From contig JAFIEC010000345.1 of the NCBI GenBank assembly GCA_020832725.1, forward strand, positions 1 through 6,221: 6,221 nt of DNA, in the 5' to 3' direction. The notes under the pieces were generated by a model. That model did no database searches, was not told where the DNA came from, and worked only from the letters and a program-made list of their open reading frames with translations. This document shows, in pieces, positions 1-5,918 of the stretch. Position numbers and translations under genes: made by a program. The stretch's first letter is position 1; every line of letters starts with the position of its first letter. The stretch is from Paracoccaceae bacterium. GTDB lineage: Bacteria > Pseudomonadota > Alphaproteobacteria > Rhodobacterales > Rhodobacteraceae.

Positions 1-713
1 ACTATGCCTCGAACTTCCTGCGCATGTGCTTTGCCGTTCCCTGCGAGGAATACGAGGTCAACCCGATCCTGGCGCGCGCGATGGACCGGATCATGACACT
101 GCACGCCGACCACGAGCAGAACGCCTCCACCTCCACGGTGCGGCGGGCGGGCTCTTCGGGGGCGAACCCCTTTGCCTGCATAGCCGCCGGTGTCGCCTGC
201 CTCTGGGGGCCCGCCCATGGCGGCGCAAATCAGGCCTGCCTGGAGATGCTGCGCGAAATCGGCACGGTCGACCGCATCCCCGAATACATCAAGCGCGCCA
301 AGGACAAGGACGATCCGTTCCGCCTCATGGGCTTTGGCCACCGGGTCTACAAGAACTTCGACCCGCGCGCGAAGGTGATGAACGAAAGCGCCGACGAGGT
401 GCTGTCGCTGCTGGGCATCGAGGACAACGAGACCCTCAGGGTCGCCAAGGAGCTGGAGCGCATCGCGCTGGAGGACGAATATTTCGTCGCCAAGAAGCTC
501 TATCCCAACGTCGATTTCTATTCCGGCATCATCCTCGAGGCGATGGGCTTTCCCACCGCGATGTTCACGCCCATCTTCGCGCTGTCGCGCACCGTGGGCT
601 GGATCAGCCAGTGGAAGGAGATGATCGCAGATCCGGTGCAGAAGATCGGCCGCCCGCGGCAGCTCTATACCGGCGCGACGCGGCGCTCCTACATCGATGT
701 CGAGCGTCGCTGA
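1..713 (+). CDS. gltA: Citrate synthase, C-terminal part (5' end outside window)
   Basis: This is the TCA-cycle enzyme that condenses oxaloacetate with acetyl-CoA to citrate in the cytoplasm. The reading frame is open from base 3 and encodes the last 236 residues of a protein that is about 430 residues in E. coli-type (type II) GltA; the rest lies left of the window. All three catalytic residues are present: the first His in WGPAHGGAN (codon 216-218), the second His in GFGHRVYK (codon 339-341) and the Asp in YPNVDFYSG (codon 513-515). They correspond to E. coli His264, His305 and Asp362. The C-terminus carries the family's RPRQLYTG motif. The internal ATG at base 24 is not a real start, because citrate synthase sequence continues upstream of it. 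The TGA stop is 6 nt before the nucleoside hydrolase start, so the two are probably cotranscribed. Identification is very secure. Confidence 0.97.
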   Translation, partial: YASNFLRMCFAVPCEEYEVNPILARAMDRIMTLHADHEQNASTSTVRRAGSSGANPFACIAAGVACLWGPAHGGANQACLEMLREIGTVDRIPEYIKRAKDKDDPFRLMGFGHRVYKNFDPRAKVMNESADEVLSLLGIEDNETLRVAKELERIALEDEYFVAKKLYPNVDFYSGIILEAMGFPTAMFTPIFALSRTVGWISQWKEMIADPVQKIGRPRQLYTGATRRSYIDVERR

Positions 714-719
714 CACGCC

Positions 720-1661
720 ATGCGGCCCGCGCGCATCATCATCGACACCGACCCGGGGCAGGATGACGCGGTCGCGATCCTGCTGGCGCTGGCCAGCCCC
801 GAAGAGGTGGAGGTGCTGGGCATAACGGCGGTGGCGGGCAACGTGCCGCTGGCCCTGACGGCGCGCAATGCGCGGATGGTATGCGAACTGGCCGGCAAGA
901 CGGATGTGCCCGTCCTTGCCGGCTGCGATGCCCCCCTGTCGCGGCCTCTGGTCACTGCCGAGCATGTGCATGGCAAGACCGGGCTGGACGGGATCGAGCT
1001 TCCCGCGCCGCAGATGCCTCTGGCCGAGGGCCATGCCGTCGATTTCATCGTCGAGACCCTGCGGCGCGAACCTGCGGGCAGCATCACGCTGGTGACGATC
1101 GGGCCGCTGACCAATATCGCGACGGCCTTTCGCCAGGCCCCCGACATCATCCCCCGGGTGGCGCGGATCGTGATGATGGGCGGGGCGTATTTCGAGGTGG
1201 GCAACATCACGCCCGCCGCCGAGTTCAACATCTATGTCGATCCCGAGGCCGCGGCCGAGGTCTTTGCCGCAGGCGTGCCGCTGGTGGTGATGCCGCTGGA
1301 TGTGACGCACAAGGCCCTGACCACCCGGCCCCGGGTGGAGGCGTTTCGCGCGCTGGGCACCAGGGTGGGCACTGCCGTGGCCGCCTGGACCGATTTCTTC
1401 GAGCGTTTCGACAAGGAGAAATACGGCTCCGAGGGTGCGCCGCTGCACGACCCCTGCACCATCGCCTGGCTGATCCGGCCCGAGCTGTTCACGGGCCGCG
1501 AGATCAACGTGGAGATCGAGACCGAGGGCAGCTTCACCCTTGGCATGACCGTGGCCGACTGGTGGCGCGTCTCGGGCCGGGCCCCCAACGCGCTGTTCAT
1601 CGGTGATGTAGATGCCGAGGGCTTCTTCGCGCTCCTGACCGAGCGGCTGGCCCGCCTCTAG
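720..1661 (+). CDS. Nucleoside hydrolase (inosine-uridine preferring family)
   Basis: This 313-residue protein is a purine/pyrimidine ribonucleoside hydrolase, which cleaves the N-glycosidic bond to give free base and ribose for salvage. The family signature IIIDTDPGQDDAVA is at residues 6-19; Asp11, Asp15 and Asp16 match the Ca2+/ribose-binding aspartates. Other family marks are GNVPL (40-44) followed by TARN, HVHGKTGLDG (82-91), MMGGAYFEVGN (152-162), AEFNIYVDPEAA (167-178) and HDPCTIAW (243-250). In the last motif Asp244 is the expected C-terminal Ca2+ ligand and His243 the likely acid next to it. Length is normal for the RihA/B/C group, and there is no signal peptide. Substrate preference cannot be read from the sequence. 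The ATG is only 6 nt after the gltA stop and has no strong Shine-Dalgarno, so translational coupling to gltA is likely. The family call is secure; the specific rih type is left open. Confidence 0.95.
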   Translation: MRPARIIIDTDPGQDDAVAILLALASPEEVEVLGITAVAGNVPLALTARNARMVCELAGKTDVPVLAGCDAPLSRPLVTAEHVHGKTGLDGIELPAPQMPLAEGHAVDFIVETLRREPAGSITLVTIGPLTNIATAFRQAPDIIPRVARIVMMGGAYFEVGNITPAAEFNIYVDPEAAAEVFAAGVPLVVMPLDVTHKALTTRPRVEAFRALGTRVGTAVAAWTDFFERFDKEKYGSEGAPLHDPCTIAWLIRPELFTGREINVEIETEGSFTLGMTVADWWRVSGRAPNALFIGDVDAEGFFALLTERLARL

Positions 1662-1662
1662 C

Positions 1663-1700
1663 GCGGGCCCCTGTGGGCAGCCGCAGGCGCCGGGCCCCGC
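1663..1700 (+). other. GC-rich bulged hairpin after the nucleoside hydrolase stop
   Basis: GCGGGCCC (1663-1670) can pair with GGGCCCCGC (1692-1700): 8 base pairs with one bulged C and a loop of about 21 nt. It starts one base after the TAG stop. No T-tract follows, so it is not a classical intrinsic terminator. It could slow RNase or attenuate transcription into kynU, or it could be a chance product of high GC. The rest of the 107-nt gap to kynU is C-rich and shows no convincing promoter. Confidence 0.25.
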
Positions 1701-1768
1701 AGCCCTTGCCCCGGACGCCCCCGCAGCCTAACACCAAGCAATCCAGCGCCGCCGACGGGAGTGCCGCC

Positions 1769-2962
1769 ATGACCGATTTCGCCGCCACAAGGGCGCTTTT
1801 CGAATTGCCCGAGGGCATCATCTATCTGGACGGCAACTCGCTGGGCCCCCTGCCGCGCGCCGCCGCCGCACGGGTGGGCCGCACCATCACCGAGGAATGG
1901 GGGCAGCTTCTCATCCGGGGCTGGAACCAGGCCGGCTGGATGGAGCTTCCCACCGCGCTGGGTGACAGGGTGGGGCGGCTGATCGGGGCCGAGCCGGGCC
2001 ATGTGGTGATGGGCGACACCCTGTCGATCAAGGTCTACCAGGCGCTGGCCTCGGCGCTGGCCATGCGGCCCGACCGGCGGGTGATCCTGTCGGACAGCGG
2101 CAATTTTCCCTCCGATCTCTACATGGCGCAGGGTCTGGTGGGGATGCTGGGCGCGGATTACGAATTGCGCGTGGTCGCCCCCGAAGAGGTGGCGGGCGCG
2201 ATCGACGACCGCGTGGCGGTGCTCATGCTGACCGAGGTGGATTACCGCACGGGGCGGCGCCACGACATGAAGGCACTGACCGCCGCAGCCCATGCCGCAG
2301 GGGCGCTCACGGTCTGGGACCTTGCCCATTCCGCCGGTGCCTTCGCCGTCGATCTGGCGGGCGCAGGGGCAGATTTCGCGGTGGGCTGCACCTACAAGTA
2401 TCTCAACGGCGGACCGGGCGCGCCGGCCTTCATCTATGTCGCGCCCCGCCATGCCGAGGCCGCGCGGCCGGCCCTGTCGGGCTGGCTGGGCCACGAGGCC
2501 CCCTTTGCCTTCGACCTCGATTATCGCCCCGGTCGCGGGATCGAGCGGATGCGCGTGGGCACGCCCCCCGTCATCGCGCTGGCCGCACTGGAGGCCTCGC
2601 TCGACATCTGGGACAGGGTCGACATGGCGGCCCTGCGCAAGGCCTCGGTGGCCCTGTCCGAGCGCTTCATTGCCGGGGTGGAGGCCACCTGCCCCACCCT
2701 GACCCTCGCCAGCCCGCGCGAGGCGGCGACCCGCGGCAGCCAGGTCTCCTTCCGCCACCCGGAGGGCTATGCGATCATGCAGGCGCTGATCGCGGACGGC
2801 GTGATCGGGGATTTCCGCGCCCCCGACATCCTGCGCTTCGGCTTCACGCCGCTCTATTTGTCGCCCGAGGAGGTGGATGGCGCTGTGTCGATCCTGGCCC
2901 GCATCATGGCCAGCGCCTCATGGGACCAGCCGCAGTTCAAGGTGCGCAGCCGGGTCACCTGA
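1769..2962 (+). CDS. kynU: Kynureninase
   Basis: Kynureninase is a cytoplasmic PLP enzyme that hydrolyses L-kynurenine to anthranilate and L-alanine (or 3-hydroxykynurenine to 3-hydroxyanthranilate) in tryptophan catabolism. From the chosen ATG the protein has 397 residues, normal for bacterial KynU. Visible marks are LDGNSLGPLPR (20-30) at the N-terminus, SDSGNFPSD (108-116) with Phe113 and Asp116 of the cofactor pocket, and VWDLAHSAGA (182-191) with Asp184 facing the PLP pyridine nitrogen. The Schiff-base lysine is Lys210 in CTYKYLNGGPG; SGWLGHEAPF (237-246) and RVGTPP (262-267) follow. The ATG at 1769 has GGGAG (1757-1761) 7 nt upstream. A GTG at 1673 would add 32 low-complexity residues not seen in the family. 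No kynA or kynB lies nearby within the window. It may be read through from gltA and the hydrolase, or have its own promoter in the preceding gap. Confidence 0.95.
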   Translation: MTDFAATRALFELPEGIIYLDGNSLGPLPRAAAARVGRTITEEWGQLLIRGWNQAGWMELPTALGDRVGRLIGAEPGHVVMGDTLSIKVYQALASALAMRPDRRVILSDSGNFPSDLYMAQGLVGMLGADYELRVVAPEEVAGAIDDRVAVLMLTEVDYRTGRRHDMKALTAAAHAAGALTVWDLAHSAGAFAVDLAGAGADFAVGCTYKYLNGGPGAPAFIYVAPRHAEAARPALSGWLGHEAPFAFDLDYRPGRGIERMRVGTPPVIALAALEASLDIWDRVDMAALRKASVALSERFIAGVEATCPTLTLASPREAATRGSQVSFRHPEGYAIMQALIADGVIGDFRAPDILRFGFTPLYLSPEEVDGAVSILARIMASASWDQPQFKVRSRVT

Positions 2963-2982
2963 TCCGGCGTTGCTGCGTCATG

Positions 2983-3014
2983 AAAAAGGGCCCGCCCCTT
3001 CGGGCAGGCCCCTT
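2983..3014 (-). terminator. Intrinsic terminator between convergent kynU and the sqr operon
   Basis: The stem pairs AAGGGCC (2986-2992) and GCCC (2994-2997) with GGGC (3002-3005) and GGCCCCTT (3007-3014), with one C/A mismatch, one bulged C and a 4-nt loop. On the - strand it is followed by five T (2987-2983), the form of a Rho-independent terminator, and it lies 29 nt after the stop of the small membrane-protein gene. On the + strand it starts about 23 nt after the kynU stop but is followed only by a short, GC-interrupted tract. It should therefore work better for the - strand operon and perhaps weakly in both directions. Confidence 0.8.
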
Positions 3015-3043
3015 GCGTGTCCTGTCTGCGGCGCAAGGCCTGT

Positions 3044-3403
3044 TCAGGCGGCCTCGTCGGGCCGCCCGCGCAGCAGCGACTGGACCACATAGACCAGGAT
3101 CGCAAAGCCTACCGCCCCCAGCACTGCAACGCCCAGCAGCACGATCCAGTCGATCGGGCCGCCGATATTGGCAAAGCTGGAATTGGTCATCCACATCACG
3201 AAGGCCACCGCCGCCACCGCGCCCACGGGCATCGACAATTGTGCCAGCAGGAACTTCCGCATGGACATGGCCCGGTCACGCACCAGCACATAGAGATAGG
3301 CCAGCGTGATCACCACCGCCACGCCCACCATCGTCCAGAACAGGCCGCGGCCGAACATTTCCTCGAAGACGGCAATCAGCGTGCCAAGCGTCATCTCTTC
3401 CAT
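3044..3403 (-). CDS. Small three-helix membrane protein (DUF5368-like), partner of SQR
   Basis: This 119-residue protein has no assigned function. Hydrophobicity suggests three membrane helices at about residues 20-41, 51-73 and 83-110, with a basic loop VRDRAMSMRK (41-50) between the first two and a charged tail (RGRPDEAA). I believe it resembles the DUF5368 family of Rhodobacteraceae, but this is from memory and uncertain. There is no signal peptide, heme or metal motif, and no cysteine. Its ATG has a good Shine-Dalgarno (AGGAG, 8 nt spacing) and lies 21 nt after the stop of the SQR gene, so the two form an operon that ends at the terminator at 2983-3014. The pairing suggests a membrane anchor, quinone-side helper or transport partner of the exported flavoprotein; this is inferred from position only. 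Confidence 0.85.
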   Translation of the reverse strand: MEEMTLGTLIAVFEEMFGRGLFWTMVGVAVVITLAYLYVLVRDRAMSMRKFLLAQLSMPVGAVAAVAFVMWMTNSSFANIGGPIDWIVLLGVAVLGAVGFAILVYVVQSLLRGRPDEAA

Positions 3404-3424
3404 GATCGTCTCTCCTCTCGAGGT

Positions 3425-4753
3425 TCAGGCGCGGCCGCGCAGCATGGCGTTGTAGGTGGCCTTCAGCGCCACCTCCTTCATCAGCCACGAGATCCACAGC
3501 TCTTCGAGCGGTGCGATGATCCCGGGGAAGGAGGGCAGCAGGTTGTCCTCATAGTCGAACTCCACCAGCATCGCCCGGCCCACACGGGTGATCAGGGGGC
3601 AGGAGGTATAGCCGTTGTAGCTTGTCGTGCCCTCGCGGCCCGCGATCTGGGCCACGAGGTGATCCTCGACCACGGGGATATGCCATTTCACGCTGGCCGC
3701 CGTCTTGCCCTTGGGCACGCCGTTGATGTCGCCGATCCCGAAGACATTGGCATAGCGGGCGTGGCGCAGCGTGTGCATGTCCACCTCGATCCAGCCCTGA
3801 TCCACCCAGCGCTCGGCCCAGGAGAGGCCCGAGTCGCGCACCGCCTGCGGTGCCCTCTGGGGCGGGATGACGTTGATGAAATCCCAGCGGTCGGTCACAT
3901 CGCCGTCGGGCGTCTCATAGGTCGCCGTCTTGGCGCCCACATCGATCGCCTTGAGCACGTGGCGATAGCGATAGGTGATGTCGCGCTCGTCCATGATCTG
4001 GCGCACGCGATGGTGGATCACCGGCACACCGAACAGGTTCGGCGCCTGGGCATTGTAGATGAACTGTGTCTTGCCCCGGGTGCCACGGGTGGTGGCCATG
4101 TCCTCGGCAAGCAGGCAGAGCTTGACCGGCGCGCCCGCGCATTTCATCTCGGTCGCGGGGCGGCCGAACATGCCCACCCCGCCCTGATCGAGAAAGCGAT
4201 CCAGCGCCTGCCAGCCTTTGACGGAATGCTCGGGGCCTGCGTAATGGGCGCTGATCCCGTTCTCGGGGCCCGCCATGTCAAGCGAGAAGCCCTCGATCGC
4301 ATCCCAGTCGAGCACGAGGCCCGTGGCCACGATCAGGAAATCATAGTCGATCCGCCGCCCGCCCGTGGTGGTGATGCGGTTGGCCTCGGGGTCGATCTCG
4401 GCAGCGGCCTCGGCCACATAATCGATGCCCCGGGGCAGCCAGTCGCCCGTGCCCGAAACCGTGTAGCCGGCAGGCTTGAGGCCCGTCGCCACAAGCGTGA
4501 AACCCGGCTGATACCAATGCTCCGCCCTCGGGTCGAGAATGGTGATCCGCGCCCCGTCCAGACGCTCGGTCAGGCGGTTGGCGATCGCCGCGCCGCCCGC
4601 GCCCGCGCCCAGGATGACGATGCGCGCATTGGTGCGCTGCCGCTGTGCCTGTGCCTGACCTGCGCCCATGGCAAGGGCCGCCGCCCCGCCGGCGGCAGCC
4701 AGCTTGAAGAAGGTGCGCCGGTCGGTGCCCTTCAGTGTCGAGATATCATACAT
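3425..4753 (-). CDS. sqr: Tat-exported sulfide:quinone oxidoreductase-family flavoprotein
   Basis: This 442-residue FAD-dependent oxidoreductase probably oxidises sulfide (or a related reduced sulfur compound) and passes electrons to quinone. The N-terminus has a twin-arginine signal: DRRTFFK (11-17), an Ala-rich hydrophobic stretch (18-31) and AQAQ near residues 34-37. The FAD/NAD fold starts with IVILGAGAGGA (45-55). MKCAGAPVKL (203-212) and YTSCPLI (382-388) hold Cys205 and Cys385, matching the redox Cys pair of human SQOR (Cys201/Cys379). The third Cys of type I SQRs is absent; the only other cysteine is Cys213. VFGIGD (337-342) is the second FAD motif. The last about 25 residues (LEELWISWLMKE onward) resemble the amphipathic membrane-binding end of SQRs. 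The ATG at 4753 has a strong GGAGG 7 nt upstream; an ATG at 4849 would sit inside the FNR-like box. It is first in a two-gene operon. Substrate is inferred; FCSD-like or other sulfur substrates remain possible. Confidence 0.9.
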   Translation of the reverse strand: MYDISTLKGTDRRTFFKLAAAGGAAALAMGAGQAQAQRQRTNARIVILGAGAGGAAIANRLTERLDGARITILDPRAEHWYQPGFTLVATGLKPAGYTVSGTGDWLPRGIDYVAEAAAEIDPEANRITTTGGRRIDYDFLIVATGLVLDWDAIEGFSLDMAGPENGISAHYAGPEHSVKGWQALDRFLDQGGVGMFGRPATEMKCAGAPVKLCLLAEDMATTRGTRGKTQFIYNAQAPNLFGVPVIHHRVRQIMDERDITYRYRHVLKAIDVGAKTATYETPDGDVTDRWDFINVIPPQRAPQAVRDSGLSWAERWVDQGWIEVDMHTLRHARYANVFGIGDINGVPKGKTAASVKWHIPVVEDHLVAQIAGREGTTSYNGYTSCPLITRVGRAMLVEFDYEDNLLPSFPGIIAPLEELWISWLMKEVALKATYNAMLRGRA

Positions 4754-4770
4754 GTTCCCTCCTCCCGGCG

Positions 4771-4781
4771 GGGGTGACCCC
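4771..4781. promoter_or_regulatory. Perfect 11-bp palindrome in the sqr leader
   Basis: GGGGT-G-ACCCC is a perfect inverted repeat with a 1-nt centre, located 17 nt upstream of the sqr start and just upstream of its Shine-Dalgarno. It could be a repressor half-site pair or an mRNA hairpin masking the leader, but an 11-bp palindrome of G and C can arise by chance at this GC content. Confidence 0.25.
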
Positions 4782-4807
4782 ACCTCGCGCGCGGTATGCA
4801 ATCGTGT

Positions 4808-4831
4808 GCCTTCTGCACTGGCATGGAAGGC
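4808..4831 (-). other. Inverted repeat in the sqr upstream region
   Basis: GCCTTC (4808-4813) and GAAGGC (4826-4831) form a 6-bp stem with a 12-nt loop; a nested TGCC-N9-GGCA also exists. It lies between the FNR-like box and the sqr start, where the core promoter or 5' leader must be. Depending on the true transcription start it is DNA operator or leader RNA. It has no T-tract and is not a terminator. Confidence 0.25.
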
Positions 4832-4842
4832 GGCCCGAAAAT

Positions 4843-4856
4843 TTGACATGGATCAA
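4843..4856 (-). promoter_or_regulatory. FNR/CRP-family binding site upstream of sqr
   Basis: On the - strand the sequence reads TTGAT-CCAT-GTCAA, nine of ten matches to the FNR consensus TTGAT-N4-ATCAA. On the + strand it reads TTGAC-ATGG-ATCAA. It lies in an AT-rich island (about 4836-4890) in otherwise very GC-rich DNA, between the regulator gene and sqr. Its centre is about 96 nt upstream of the sqr ATG. If a class II activator binds at -41.5, transcription would start near 4808 with a leader of about 55 nt. No good -10 hexamer is visible at the matching place, so the promoter position stays open. FnrL, Nnr/Dnr and related regulators share this kind of box and cannot be told apart here. 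Confidence 0.65.
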
Positions 4857-4884
4857 TATATGCAAAAATTCTTATATCAGCACA

Positions 4885-5814
4885 TTAATCCGGGAAGTCG
4901 TTCCCGGGCGCGTCGGGGGATGCTGCCCGCAGGTCGCGCTGTCCCAGCAACCAGTGCCGGAATCGCTCCAGCGGCGGATAGCCTTCCCGCCCCTCGGGCC
5001 AGACCAGCCAATAGCCCCCATGGCTGGCCACCGCGCGATCGAAGGCGGGGACCAGCGCCCCCGAAGACAGCTCTGCCTGCATCAGCGCGCGCGGCAGCAG
5101 CGCCAGCCCCAGCCCCCCTGCGGCGGCCTGGGCCATGGTCGCGAACTGATCGAACACCATGCCCCGGGGCGGGCTGCCCGCCACACCCTGCGCCTCCAGC
5201 CAGCGCGCCCAGGCCCGGGGTCGGCTGTCCAGCGTCAGCAGCGGCGCGCGCAGCAGATCGGCGGGCGCGCGCAGCGCCAGCCGCGCCAGCAGGGCGGGGG
5301 CAGCACAGGGGATGACCTCTTCCTCCATCAGAAAGGCCGCCCGCGCCCCGGGCCAGTCGTCATGACCGAAATGGATGGCCGCATCAATCTGCTCGGCCTC
5401 CATGTCGAACATCTCCAGCCGGGTGGAGAGGGTCAGCGTCACCCCCGGGTTCGCGGCCAGAAACCCCGGCAGGCGCGGTGCCAGCCAGCGGGTGCCGAAG
5501 GTGGGCAGGATCGCCAGGCTCAGCGTGCCGCCCTCGGGGTTGGTGGCAAGGCTGAGCGAGGCGTTCCCGATCAGCCGAAGCCCCCTGCGCACCTCGTCGG
5601 CATAGGCACGGCCCTGGGGGGTCAGGTGGACCCGCTGCCGCTCGCGGCGGAACAGGCGCGCGCCCAGCTGCTCCTCCAGCGCGCGCACCTGACGGCTGAT
5701 GGCACCCTGGGTCAGGTCCAGTTCCTCGGCGGCGCGGGTAAAGCTGCCAAGCCGGGCGGCGGCCTCGAACGCGGTCAGCAGGCTCAGCGAGGGCAGGTAG
5801 CGGCGGGGCAGCAT
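4885..5814 (-). CDS. LysR-type transcriptional regulator, probable regulator of gcdH
   Basis: This 309-residue LysR-family protein starts with the usual winged helix-turn-helix (LPSLSLLTAFEAAARLGSFT from residue 7, then RAAEELDLTQGAISRQVRAL at 27-46), followed by LFRRERQRVHLTPQGRAYAD (54-73). A type 2 periplasmic-binding-like effector domain fills about residues 95-295. The N-terminal pattern is closest to the GcvA-like branch. The ATG at 5814 is preferred because AGAGG lies 7 nt upstream; the ATG at 5832 has no Shine-Dalgarno, and a start at 5940 would overlap gcdH. It is divergent from gcdH with a 104-nt shared region, the layout of the GcdR/gcdH pair in other Proteobacteria, so it probably controls gcdH in response to glutarate/glutaryl-CoA-type effectors; that is inferred. 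The downstream sqr gene has its own upstream region, so sqr is less likely a target. Confidence 0.92.
   Translation of the reverse strand: MLPRRYLPSLSLLTAFEAAARLGSFTRAAEELDLTQGAISRQVRALEEQLGARLFRRERQRVHLTPQGRAYADEVRRGLRLIGNASLSLATNPEGGTLSLAILPTFGTRWLAPRLPGFLAANPGVTLTLSTRLEMFDMEAEQIDAAIHFGHDDWPGARAAFLMEEEVIPCAAPALLARLALRAPADLLRAPLLTLDSRPRAWARWLEAQGVAGSPPRGMVFDQFATMAQAAAGGLGLALLPRALMQAELSSGALVPAFDRAVASHGGYWLVWPEGREGYPPLERFRHWLLGQRDLRAASPDAPGNDFPD
4890..4907 (-). other. Perfect hairpin overlapping the 3' end of the LysR gene
   Basis: CCGGGAA (4890-4896) and TTCCCGG (4901-4907) form a perfect 7-bp stem with a 4-nt loop, within the last codons of the regulator gene and ending 2 bases before its TAA stop. 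On the - strand the sequence after it is AT-rich, but the first T-run (five T) is about 22 nt further on, too far for a standard terminator. It may end or process the regulator transcript before the sqr promoter region. Confidence 0.35.
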
Positions 5815-5918
5815 GTCATTACCTCTGCTCATGATGTCGTGAGAGAGTATCGGTTTCCCGCGCCCCCGTGTAGAGTGTAGGAAAGACCCATCGCAGGCCT
5901 GCCTCAGGAGGAGCCGCC
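5815..5918. promoter_or_regulatory. Divergent LysR/gcdH promoter region
   Basis: This 104-nt gap must hold both divergent promoters and the likely LysR operator. I see no clear -35/-10 pair in either direction and no good T-N11-A dyad. Two repeats are present: a direct repeat GTGTAGA-GTGTAGG (5868-5881, period 7) and a near-palindrome TCATGA-TG-TCGTGA (5829-5842, one mismatch) beside the regulator's Shine-Dalgarno. Either could be part of the operator. The gcdH Shine-Dalgarno AGGAGG is at 5906-5911, 7 nt before its ATG. Confidence 0.5.

Noticed and set aside
1673..1768. N-terminal extension of kynureninase from the GTG at 1673
   Set aside because: The 32 extra residues are Arg/Pro-rich, absent from the family, and lack a Shine-Dalgarno, whereas the ATG at 1769 has one at good spacing.
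1658..2758. Open frame of 366 codons on the - strand, antisense to kynU
   Set aside because: It has no recognisable motif and overlaps the well-supported kynureninase; it is a GC-driven shadow.
3017..4777. Long open frame of 586 codons on the + strand, antisense to sqr and the small membrane-protein gene
   Set aside because: It is rich in His, Arg, Gly and Gln without any domain or plausible start signal, and the opposite strand encodes recognisable proteins with good ribosome sites. Such shadow frames are common in GC-rich DNA.
4754..4849. N-terminal extension of the SQR protein from the ATG at 4849
   Set aside because: It would bury the Tat signal 32 residues inside the protein and put the start codon within the FNR-like box; the ATG at 4753 has a strong GGAGG.
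4855..4890. Possible SqrR/BigR operator in the AT-rich island
   Set aside because: I looked for an ATTC-N8-GAAT-like dyad; only a single half-site (ATTC near 4867) is present without a matching partner.
4735..5880. Open frame of 381 codons on the + strand, antisense to the LysR gene
   Set aside because: The translation is low-complexity Gln/Arg/Gly/Pro-rich and mirrors the codon bias of the real LysR gene on the other strand.
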